Below are positions 1-5,884 of a stretch of DNA of 8,449 bases, piece after piece (position 1 is the stretch's first letter; every line of letters starts with the position of its first letter). The stretch comes from Pseudomonadota bacterium (GTDB lineage: Bacteria > Pseudomonadota > Gammaproteobacteria > Steroidobacterales > Steroidobacteraceae): positions 1-8,449 of the forward strand of contig JAKBCG010000093.1 of assembly GCA_021808035.1 (NCBI GenBank), written 5' to 3'. The position numbers were made by a program, and so were the translations under genes. The notes under the pieces were generated by a model. The model saw only the letters and a list, made by a program, of their open reading frames with translations. It was not told the origin of the DNA and ran no database searches.

Positions 1-1122
1 TGTCACGCGGCGATCATCGCCCGCGAGCTCGGGATACCCGCGGTCGTCGGCTGCGGCGACGCGACCCGGGTGATCGCCGACGGCCAGGCCGTGACGGTGT
101 CCTGCGCCGAGGGCGACACCGGCCACGTCTACGACGGCATGCTGGACTTCGATCGGCGCAGCGTCGAGTTCGACTCGCTGCCGGCGCTGCCGGTGCGGAT
201 CATGATGAACGTCGGCAATCCCGACCGCGCGTTCGACTTCTCGCGGATCCCGAACAAGGGGGTCGGGCTCGCGCGCCTGGAATTCATCATCAATCGCATG
301 ATCGGCGTGCATCCGCGCGCGCTGCTGGAACTCGACAAGCAGAACGCGGAGCTCAAGGAGACGATCCGCAAGCAGGTCGCCGGCTATGCGGATCCGATCA
401 CCTTCTACGTCGAGAAGCTCGTCGAGGGCATCGCGCAGATTGCGGCCGCGTTCGCGCCCGAGCCGGTGATCGTGCGCCTCTCCGACTTCAAATCGAACGA
501 GTACGCGAACCTGATCGGCGGCAAGGCTTACGAGCCGCACGAGGAGAACCCGATGCTCGGGTTCCGCGGCGCGGCGCGCTACGTCGACACGGCGTTCCGC
601 CCCTGCTTCGAACTCGAGTGCCGCGCGCTGAAGATCGTCCGGGACGAGTTCGGCCTGACCAACGTGCAGGTGATGGTGCCGTTCGTGCGATCGCCGTCCG
701 AGGCCGCGGCGGTCACGAGACTGCTCGCGGCGAACGGCTTGCGGCGCGGCGAGAATGGACTGCGGTTGATCATGATGTGCGAGCTCCCGACCAACGCGCT
801 GCTCGCCGAGCGCTACCTCGAGCACTTCGACGGCATGTCGATCGGGTCCAACGACCTCACCCAGCTCACGCTCGGCCTCGATCGCGACTCCGGCGTCATC
901 GCGAAGCTCTTCGACGAGCGCGACGACGCGGTCAAGGCCCTGATGGCGATGGCGATCCGCGCATGCAAGTCGCAGGGCAAGTACGTCGGCATCTGCGGCC
1001 AGGGTCCCTCCGACCACCCCGAGCTCGCGCGATGGCTGGTCGCCCAGGGCATCGACAGCCTGTCGCTGAACCCGGACAGCGTGATCGACACCGCACTGTT
1101 CCTGGCGTCGGAGCCCGCGTGA
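1..1122 (+). CDS. ppsA: Phosphoenolpyruvate synthase (pyruvate, water dikinase), C-terminal part, 5' truncated by window edge
   Basis: Makes phosphoenolpyruvate from pyruvate and ATP, releasing AMP and phosphate, for gluconeogenesis in the cytoplasm. The frame is open from base 1 and gives 373 residues. Residues 1-2 are Cys-His, the end of the TCH motif whose His carries the phosphate, followed by AAIIARELGIPAVVGCG, so the whole ATP-binding domain lies off the left edge. The rest is the PEP-utiliser barrel: NVGNPDRAFDF, GVGLARLEFIINRMIGVHPRA, MVPFVRSPSEA, MCELPTNALLAER and GSNDLTQLTLGLDRDSG. Near the end GICGQGPSDHPE carries the catalytic Cys (residue 332). The 371 residues after the His match the E. 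coli enzyme, from memory 792 residues with His421, so the C-terminus is complete. The GTG at base 70 is an internal codon, not the start. It converges on orn. Confidence 0.97.
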   Translation, partial: CHAAIIARELGIPAVVGCGDATRVIADGQAVTVSCAEGDTGHVYDGMLDFDRRSVEFDSLPALPVRIMMNVGNPDRAFDFSRIPNKGVGLARLEFIINRMIGVHPRALLELDKQNAELKETIRKQVAGYADPITFYVEKLVEGIAQIAAAFAPEPVIVRLSDFKSNEYANLIGGKAYEPHEENPMLGFRGAARYVDTAFRPCFELECRALKIVRDEFGLTNVQVMVPFVRSPSEAAAVTRLLAANGLRRGENGLRLIMMCELPTNALLAERYLEHFDGMSIGSNDLTQLTLGLDRDSGVIAKLFDERDDAVKALMAMAIRACKSQGKYVGICGQGPSDHPELARWLVAQGIDSLSLNPDSVIDTALFLASEPA

Positions 1123-1131
1123 GCGGGTCTC
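1111..1131. terminator. Possible hairpin between convergent ppsA and orn
   Basis: GAGCCCGC (1111-1118) can pair with GCGGG-T-CTC (1123-1131), leaving one bulged T and a GTGA loop of the GNRA type. The loop contains the ppsA stop codon, and the right arm ends on the last base before the orn stop. It fills the whole convergent gap and could stall transcription from either side. There is no T-tract, so it is not a textbook Rho-independent terminator. Confidence 0.3.
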
Positions 1132-1677
1132 TCAGAACGGACGAAGCAGGCGCTCCCGGTAGTACTGCAGTTCGCGGATCGACTCGCGCACGTCGTCGAG
1201 CGCGAGGTGCGTCGAGGGCTTCTGGAGCCCCTCAGCGACGCGTGGTGCCCAGCGCATGGCGAGTTCCTTGAGCGTGCTCACGTCCAGGTTCCGGTAGTGG
1301 AAGAACTTCTCGAGCGCCGGCATGTGGCGCGCGAGAAAGCGCCGGTCCTGGCACACGCTGTTGCCGCACATCGGCGATCGTCCCCGCTCGACCCAGGCCT
1401 CGAGGAACTCGAGCGTCGCCCGCTCCGCGTCCGCCTCGTCGACGCGGCTCGCGCGCACCCTCGCGGTGAGCCCGGAGCCGCCGTGCTGCGTGCGGTTCCA
1501 GTCGTCCATCCGCGCGAGCGTCTCGTCGCTCTGATGGATCGCGAGCACCGGCCCCTCGGCGAGGGTCGAGAGCTGCGAGTCGGTCACGATCGTCGCGATC
1601 TCGATGATCCGATCGCCGTCGGGATCGAGCCCGGTCATCTCCAGATCGATCCAGATCAGATTGTGGGCGGATTTCAT
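1132..1677 (-). CDS. orn: Oligoribonuclease (DEDDh 3'-5' exoribonuclease)
   Basis: Degrades RNA oligomers of about two to five nucleotides to mononucleotides in the cytoplasm, the last step of mRNA decay. In many bacteria it also clears pGpG from cyclic-di-GMP breakdown. It has 181 residues, the usual length. The DEDDh active site is complete: Asp11 and Glu13 in WIDLEMTGLD, Asp111 in GNSVCQDRRFL, and His157 and Asp162 in HLALDDVRES. The C-terminal IRELQYYRERLL helix is typical. The ATG at 1675-1677 is preceded by a strong Shine-Dalgarno, AAAGGGGAG on the minus strand. The gene diverges from rsgA, as in E. coli, and runs toward ppsA. Nothing looks unusual. Confidence 0.97.
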   Translation of the reverse strand: MKSAHNLIWIDLEMTGLDPDGDRIIEIATIVTDSQLSTLAEGPVLAIHQSDETLARMDDWNRTQHGGSGLTARVRASRVDEADAERATLEFLEAWVERGRSPMCGNSVCQDRRFLARHMPALEKFFHYRNLDVSTLKELAMRWAPRVAEGLQKPSTHLALDDVRESIRELQYYRERLLRPF

Positions 1678-1742
1678 CGACTCCCCTTTCCGGTACGCAC
1701 GGCGCGGCCACGGATGTTACCAGAGCGCGGACCGGAGCCTCG
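1678..1742. promoter_or_regulatory. Divergent intergenic region between orn and rsgA
   Basis: These 65 bases must carry the 5' signals of both genes unless transcription starts elsewhere. The orn Shine-Dalgarno (minus strand, about 1681-1688) and a GGAG for rsgA (1734-1737, 5 bases before its ATG) are clear. I could not identify convincing -35/-10 pairs on either strand. Confidence 0.4.
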
Positions 1743-2633
1743 ATGAGCGCACCGCCGTCCGGAACCGGCATCGTGCTCGCCGCCTACGGGCGCGGCGCGC
1801 TCGTGCTCGCCGGGGGCGAGACGATGCACTGCGCGCTCGCCGGTCGCAGTCTCAGGGTCGTCTGCGGCGACGAGGTCGAGTGGCGCCGCGACGCGGGCGG
1901 GATGCCGACCGTGCAGGCGCTCGCGTCTCGCCGCAACGGCCTGGAACGGGTCGACTCGCGCGGGCGCGCCGAACCGGTCGCCGCGAACCTGGATCGGCTG
2001 GCGATCGTGGTCGCGCCACGGCCGGCACCCGATTGGTTCGTGGTCGACCGCTATTGGGCCGCGGCCCTGCAAGCCGGGATCGACGCCATGCTGATCGTGA
2101 ACAAGAGCGACCTCGACGGCGCGCCGATCGCTGAGGAGGTCGCGAACTATCGCCGTCTCGGGCTGACGATCGCCGCGGTCGGCGCGCACTCCGGGGCCGG
2201 GATGGAGGCGATGCGCGCGCGGCTCGCCACGGGCGCGACCCTGCTGGTCGGGCAGTCGGGTGTCGGCAAGTCCACGCTGGTCAATGCGCTGGTGCCGGCG
2301 GCCGAAGCCCAGACCGCGCAGCTCACGCGCGATCGGGAGGGTCGCCACACGACGACGACCGCGCGCCGCTACCGGCTCGGCGCCGACGCGGCGATCATCG
2401 ATGCGCCGGGCGTGCGCGACTTCGCACCGCCGGCGCGGATCGCACGGGCCGCGGAACGCGGCTACGTCGAGATCCACGCGCTCGCGAGGGGTTGCCGGTT
2501 CGGCGATTGCCGGCACCTGCGCGAACCCGGCTGCGCGGTTCGCGCCGCGGTCGAGGCCGGCGCGATCAGTCCGCGCCGGTACGAGAGCTACCGGCGCCTG
2601 CTGCGGTTGTACGAGCGTTTCGCGACGCGCTGA
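1743..2633 (+). CDS. rsgA: Small ribosomal subunit biogenesis GTPase RsgA (YjeQ)
   Basis: A circularly permuted GTPase that binds the immature or empty 30S subunit and helps finish its decoding centre late in ribosome assembly. It has 296 residues. The order of parts is diagnostic: an N-terminal OB-like region (about 1-85), then G4 NKSD (120-123), G1 GQSGVGKST (170-178), a G2-like GRHTTT (200-205) with the His that is probably catalytic (His202), and G3 DAPG (220-223). The C-terminal zinc knuckle is Cys251, Cys256, His258 and Cys264, with the family's CX4CXHX5C spacing. E. coli RsgA is about 50 residues longer, mostly at the N-terminus, so this is a compact form. The ATG has GGAG 5 bases upstream. 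It diverges from orn and converges on recR. Confidence 0.96.
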   Translation: MSAPPSGTGIVLAAYGRGALVLAGGETMHCALAGRSLRVVCGDEVEWRRDAGGMPTVQALASRRNGLERVDSRGRAEPVAANLDRLAIVVAPRPAPDWFVVDRYWAAALQAGIDAMLIVNKSDLDGAPIAEEVANYRRLGLTIAAVGAHSGAGMEAMRARLATGATLLVGQSGVGKSTLVNALVPAAEAQTAQLTRDREGRHTTTTARRYRLGADAAIIDAPGVRDFAPPARIARAAERGYVEIHALARGCRFGDCRHLREPGCAVRAAVEAGAISPRRYESYRRLLRLYERFATR

Positions 2634-2670
2634 GCGCGCGGCCGGGCGACCCTCGACCCAGGGGAATCGG

Positions 2671-3270
2671 CTAGGTGACCGCCGTGCGGCCCGCGAGCGC
2701 GTGCGCAAGCGTGCCCCCGTCGACGTACTCCAACTCGCCGCCGACCGGCACGCCGTGCGCGATCCGCGAAGCCTTGACGCCATGACGGAGCGCGATTTCC
2801 CCGAGATAATGGGCGGTCGCCTCACCCTCGGCGGTCGGGTTCGTCGCGAGGATGACCTCGGCGACGTCTCCCGCCGCGACCCGTCGCTCGAACTCGTCGA
2901 GGCCGAGTTCGGCCGGACCGATCCCGTCGAGCGGCGACAGGTGCCCCATCAGCACGAAATAGCGTCCCCGGAAGCCGCCGGATTGTTCGATCGCGACGAC
3001 GTCCGCCGGCGACTCGACGACGCACAGCAGGCTGCCGTTGCGGCTCTCGGACTCGCAGATCGGGCAGATCCGCTCCTCGCTCAACATCCGGCAGCGTTCG
3101 CAGTGGCCGACGGCCTCGATCGCCTCGGCGAGCGCCTGACCCAGGCGGCGGCCGCCGTCGCGATCGCGCTCGAGCAGATGAAACGCCATCCGCTGCGCGG
3201 ATTTCGGTCCGACGCCGGGCAGGCAGCGCAGTGCTTCGATCAGTCGCGCGAGCGCCGGCGTGTATTTCAT
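2671..3270 (-). CDS. recR: Recombination mediator protein RecR
   Basis: Acts with RecO (and RecF) to load RecA onto SSB-coated single-stranded DNA in gap repair and RecF-pathway recombination. It has 199 residues, the standard length. The family parts are all present: helix-hairpin-helix LPGVGPKSAQRMA (17-29), four-Cys zinc finger Cys57, Cys60, Cys69 and Cys72, a Toprim domain from about 80 with Glu86 and GHLSPLDGIGP (109-119), and the C-terminal GVPVGGELEYVDGGTLAHAL (173-192). It is last in the dnaX-ybaB-recR order, 37 bases after ybaB. No Shine-Dalgarno is visible before its ATG, so translation may depend on coupling or on an unstructured start. It converges on rsgA. Confidence 0.97.
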   Translation of the reverse strand: MKYTPALARLIEALRCLPGVGPKSAQRMAFHLLERDRDGGRRLGQALAEAIEAVGHCERCRMLSEERICPICESESRNGSLLCVVESPADVVAIEQSGGFRGRYFVLMGHLSPLDGIGPAELGLDEFERRVAAGDVAEVILATNPTAEGEATAHYLGEIALRHGVKASRIAHGVPVGGELEYVDGGTLAHALAGRTAVT

Positions 3271-3307
3271 CGTCGCGTGAGGTCGGGGGAGCGCGGCCGC
3301 GGACGGC

Positions 3308-3634
3308 TCAGAACGGCAGCTTCATGCCAGGCGGGAGATTCATGCCCGACATCAGGCCCGCGTACTTCTCCTCCATGCGCCCCGCGATGCGCCGCGATGC
3401 ATCGTTGACCGCGGCTACCAGCAGGTCCTCGAGCATGTCCCGATCCTCGCCGAGGAGCCGCGGTTCGATCTTGATCTGCTTCACCTCGTGCCGGCCGTTC
3501 ATCACGACCTTGACCATGCCCGCGCCGGACTCACCGGTCACTTCGAGCGCGGCGAGCTCCGCCTGCGCCTTTTGCATCGTTTCCTGCATCTGCTGCGCCT
3601 GGCGCATCAGGTTGCCGATTCCACCCTTGATCAT
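3308..3634 (-). CDS. ybaB: YbaB/EbfC family nucleoid-associated protein
   Basis: A small DNA-binding protein of the YbaB/EbfC family, dimeric in known members, that coats the nucleoid. Its exact role beside dnaX and recR is not settled in any species I know of. It has 108 residues, the usual size. Visible features are the N-terminal GGIGNLMRQAQQMQ, a long first helix rich in Gln, Ala and Met (about 6-30), a central beta part with VTGESGAGMVKVVMNGRHEV, and the typical Gly/Met/Pro tail SGMNLPPGMKLPF. It lies 18 bases downstream of dnaX with a G-rich ribosome site (GAGGGGGCGGG on the minus strand), so it is very probably cotranscribed with dnaX and recR. Confidence 0.94.
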   Translation of the reverse strand: MIKGGIGNLMRQAQQMQETMQKAQAELAALEVTGESGAGMVKVVMNGRHEVKQIKIEPRLLGEDRDMLEDLLVAAVNDASRRIAGRMEEKYAGLMSGMNLPPGMKLPF

Positions 3635-3652
3635 CGTCCCGCCCCCTCGTAC

Positions 3653-5266
3653 TCAATTGACGGGCTTGATCGACGCCACGTCGATCTCCGCCCCGAATCG
3701 CTCGCGCAAGCCCTTCACCGCGGGATCGTCCGCGAACGCGGCGACGGCACCCGCCACGCGATCCTGCTCGGCGCGCTGTCGTTGTCGCGCCGGCGTCGCC
3801 AGAGCCGACTCGGCGACCTCGAAGGACACCCGAACCGGCCGGCCGAAATGCCGGCCGAGCGCCTGCACGAGCCGCTCCTCCACCTGCCGGGTGCGCCGAT
3901 CCGCGGCGGCCGAATCCATCCGCAGGTGCAGCATGTCGTTCGCGAACGACGAGGGCACGCAGTTCAGCGCGAACTGCCGCGCCATTCCGCTGAGCCCCGC
4001 CGCATCGACGATCCCCGGCCAATCGCGGGCATCGATCGAATCGGGGCTCGCCGCCGGCGACGGCGCCGCACGAACCTCGCCCGACGGCTTCGCCGCGGAC
4101 GGCGCCGGCTTCGCGGCGGACGAGGCGGCCGACGCGGTGGCCGACGAGCCGGTCGACGAAGCGGCGCCGCGCGCCTCTTCGCCGGGCCGAAACGCGAGCA
4201 TGCGCAACACCGTCATCTCGAACCCGATTCGTGGATCGGGCGCGAGATTCAGGTCGCGGCGGCCGATCAGCGCGATCTGATAGTAGAGCTGCGCGTCCTC
4301 CGGGGTCAGCGCGGCGGCGAGGCGCGGCAGGTCGTCGTCCTGCACCGACTCCTCGTCGCGCGCCGCGTCCGGCACCACCTGGACGATCGCGATCCGCTGC
4401 AGGTACGCCGCGAGCTCGACGAGCGCCCGATCATAGTCCGGCGCGTCCTGGTCGAACTCGCGCACGACCGACAGGAGTTGCGCGCCGTCGCCGCGCCCGA
4501 GCGCGTCGATCAAGCGCACGACGTGCCGCCGATCGATCGTGCCGAGCATCGCCCGCGCGTTGCGCTCGGTCAGTTGCGAGCCGCCGAACGCGATGAATTG
4601 ATCGAGGAGACTCAGCGCGTCGCGAAGGCTCCCGTCCGCCGCCCGTGCGATCGCGTCGAGCGCGCCGACGTCGCAGTTCAGGCCTTCCTCACCCGCGATG
4701 AACCGCAGTCGCCCGCCGATCAGCGCCGGCGACAGGCGCTTCAGGCTGAACTGCAGGCAGCGCGACAGGACCGTGACCGGGAGCTTCTGCGGATCGGTCG
4801 TCGCGAGCAGGAACTTCACGTGCGGCGGCGGCTCCTCGAGCGTCTTCAGCAGCGCGTTGAAGGAGTGATTCGACAGCATGTGCACCTCGTCGATCAAGTA
4901 CACCTTGAATCGGCCGCGGGTCGGCGCGTATTGCACGTTGTCCAACAGATCGCGGGTGTCGTCGACCTTGGTCCGGGAAGCCGCGTCGACCTCGATCAGG
5001 TCGACGAACCGGCCTTCGTCGATCTCGCGACAGGCGGCGCAGGTGCCGCAGGGATTCGAGCTCACGCCGGTCTCGCAATTCAGGGATTTCGCGAGGATCC
5101 GCGCGACCGTCGTCTTGCCGACCCCGCGCGTCCCGGTGAACAGGAACGCATGGTGCACCTTGCCGCTGTCCAACGCGTTCGACAACGCGCGCAACACGTG
5201 CTCCTGCCCGACCAGCTCCGAGAACCTCTTCGGGCGCCATTTGCGCGCCAGTACGACGTAGCTCAT
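3653..5266 (-). CDS. dnaX: DNA polymerase III subunit tau (clamp loader ATPase)
   Basis: The ATPase of the replicative clamp loader, which opens the beta clamp and organises the replisome. It has 537 residues, shorter than E. coli tau at about 643. AAA+ motor: Walker A GTRGVGKT (45-52), zinc module Cys64, Cys73, Cys76 and Cys79, Walker B LIDEVH (124-129), sensor 1 near ATTDP (155-159), and the SRC arginine-finger motif (168-170). The clamp-loader collar runs to about 362. An Ala/Ser/Pro/Gly-rich linker (about 363-410) stands where the E. coli DnaB-binding domain IV would be. Residues 413-537 (from DWPGIVDAAGL, ending ASIKPVN) resemble tau domain V, which binds the polymerase alpha subunit. 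No A-rich slippery heptamer occurs in the linker, so I see no gamma frameshift signal. The ATG has only a weak GAG upstream. SRP RNA lies just upstream on the same strand, with ybaB and recR downstream. Confidence 0.96.
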   Translation of the reverse strand: MSYVVLARKWRPKRFSELVGQEHVLRALSNALDSGKVHHAFLFTGTRGVGKTTVARILAKSLNCETGVSSNPCGTCAACREIDEGRFVDLIEVDAASRTKVDDTRDLLDNVQYAPTRGRFKVYLIDEVHMLSNHSFNALLKTLEEPPPHVKFLLATTDPQKLPVTVLSRCLQFSLKRLSPALIGGRLRFIAGEEGLNCDVGALDAIARAADGSLRDALSLLDQFIAFGGSQLTERNARAMLGTIDRRHVVRLIDALGRGDGAQLLSVVREFDQDAPDYDRALVELAAYLQRIAIVQVVPDAARDEESVQDDDLPRLAAALTPEDAQLYYQIALIGRRDLNLAPDPRIGFEMTVLRMLAFRPGEEARGAASSTGSSATASAASSAAKPAPSAAKPSGEVRAAPSPAASPDSIDARDWPGIVDAAGLSGMARQFALNCVPSSFANDMLHLRMDSAAADRRTRQVEERLVQALGRHFGRPVRVSFEVAESALATPARQRQRAEQDRVAGAVAAFADDPAVKGLRERFGAEIDVASIKPVN

Positions 5267-5311
5267 GGGCTCGAGTTTAACGGTATCGCGTCGGTTGCGG
5301 ATCGGATTCGG

Positions 5312-5428
5312 GGTGGCGGCCCGCGCCCGCAGGACTCCGGCGCCCGATCAAGTACCGCTACCGCTGCTCCCTTCCGGGCCTGACGGGGTTCACGGACGAT
5401 CGTCGCGAAGATGCGAACGCGAGCCACC
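5312..5428 (-). ncRNA. ffs: Signal recognition particle RNA (4.5S, small bacterial type)
   Basis: RNA scaffold of the bacterial SRP, which with Ffh targets nascent membrane and secreted proteins to FtsY and the translocon. The minus strand at 5384-5363 carries the hallmark domain IV core: GTCAGG, then CCCGGAAGGG with its GGAA tetraloop, then AGCAGC. This is very close to the E. coli sequence. The ends were set by terminal pairing, GGTGGC (5428-5423) with GCCACC (5317-5312), giving about 117 nt against about 114 in E. coli. Inner segments such as GATCGTCC and GATCGGGC fit the remaining stem. It begins 19 bases after the tRNA-Ser CCA and ends 45 bases before dnaX. No terminator is visible on either side, so it is probably cut from a longer transcript. 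Exact ends are uncertain by a few bases. Confidence 0.92.
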
Positions 5429-5447
5429 ATGGACTCATCCCGGCGAT

Positions 5448-5540
5448 TGGCGGAGAGGGAGGGATTCGAACCCTCGAACACCTTTTGGGGTGTTACTCAC
5501 TTTCCAGGCGAGCGCCTTCGACCACTCGGCCACCTCTCCG
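5448..5540 (-). tRNA. tRNA-Ser, anticodon GGA
   Basis: A complete serine tRNA of 93 nt with encoded CCA. The acceptor stem is CGGAGAG pairing with CTCTCCG. The D arm contains GGCCGAGTGGTCGAAGGC. The anticodon stem CTCGC/GTGAG closes the loop CTGGAAA, giving anticodon GGA at 5505-5503 (reads UCC and UCU). The long variable arm AACACC-CCAAAA-GGTGTT is the class II signature of serine tRNAs, and the T arm is GAGGG-TTCGAAT-CCCTC. It lies directly upstream of the SRP RNA on the same strand. Confidence 0.97.
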
Positions 5541-5561
5541 CGCTCGGATCGCGGGCAGGCA

Positions 5562-5590
5562 AGCCTACCGGAGGTCATCGCGGCGGGCAA
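5562..5590 (-). promoter_or_regulatory. Candidate sigma-70 promoter for tRNA-Ser/ffs/dnaX
   Basis: On the minus strand TTGCCC (5590-5585; 4 of 6 to TTGACA) is followed after exactly 17 bases by TAGGCT (5567-5562; 3 of 6 to TATAAT). It is followed by GC-rich sequence, and the tRNA 5' end lies 21 bases after the -10. A GC-rich stretch after the -10 is typical of stable-RNA promoters under stringent control. The boxes are weak, so this rests mainly on spacing and position. Confidence 0.4.
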
Positions 5591-5592
5591 AT

Positions 5593-5619
5593 CGGCGCGC
5601 GGCGGGCCGCCGCGCGCCG
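5593..5619 (-). terminator. GC-rich hairpin terminator after the dapA-lipoprotein operon
   Basis: CGGCGCGCGGCG (5593-5604) is perfectly complementary to CGCCGCGCGCCG (5608-5619), a 12-bp all-GC stem with a 3-base loop. It lies 4 bases beyond the lipoprotein stop codon. On the minus strand the stem is followed by ATTTG, a very short T-tract, so termination may be helped by Rho or be partial. Confidence 0.6.
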
Positions 5620-5623
5620 CGGC

Positions 5624-5884
5624 TCATCGCGGGTTTTCCCGGTATTTCGGCGGCTTCTCGAGGCAGGCGTCCTTGGCCGCGAGGGGCGGCGCACCGGCCG
5701 CCGCGGGCGGTATTCGCAGCGCCTCCTTCGACTCCGGGTCCTGCATTCCCTCGGGAACCCGCAGTGGCGCGATCACCTCGGCGCTCCGGTACTCCTCGTA
5801 CCCGCCGCAGTGCGGCCGCAACAGGTGACAGCCGGACATCAATGCGGCGACGGCCGCGATTCCCATTGCCCGAATCGGTCTCAT
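5624..5884 (-). CDS. Small outer-membrane lipoprotein, BamC N-terminus-like
   Basis: An 86-residue protein with a lipoprotein signal: MRPIR, a hydrophobic stretch, then LMSGC with the lipid-modified Cys at 19. The residue after it is His, not Asp, so outer-membrane sorting is expected. The mature part has no evident fold and is rich in Pro, Ala and Glu. Its segment YRSAEVIAPLRVPEGMQDP and the later ALRIP resemble the unstructured N-terminal lasso of BamC (NlpB), where the E. coli protein has PLAELHAPAGM followed by a Y-x-IP-like end. That lasso binds BamD in the beta-barrel assembly machine. bamC follows dapA in E. coli, which supports the link. The two BamC helix-grip domains are absent. The start overlaps the dapA stop as ATGA, so the two are translationally coupled, and GAGGA lies 9 bases upstream. 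It could instead be an unrelated small lipoprotein. Confidence 0.75.
   Translation of the reverse strand: MRPIRAMGIAAVAALMSGCHLLRPHCGGYEEYRSAEVIAPLRVPEGMQDPESKEALRIPPAAAGAPPLAAKDACLEKPPKYRENPR

Noticed and set aside
2626..2638. CGCGC-TGA-GCGCG mini hairpin at the rsgA stop codon
   Set aside because: The stem is only 5 bp with a 3-base loop and no T-tract, too weak in GC-rich DNA to call a terminator.
1674..2825. A 383-codon minus-strand open frame opposite rsgA, running into the end of recR
   Set aside because: It is an Arg/Ala-rich shadow of RsgA, which has all its GTPase and zinc motifs. No family features are seen in the antisense product.
4080..4200. Possible programmed frameshift site for a gamma form of DnaX
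   Set aside because: The linker coding region has no A-rich (or T-rich on the plus strand) slippery heptamer.
3488..5383. A 631-codon open frame on the plus strand opposite dnaX
   Set aside because: It is antisense to a clear DnaX with intact motifs. Its product is Arg/Ala-rich with no recognisable domain, as expected from codon-position GC bias in GC-rich DNA.
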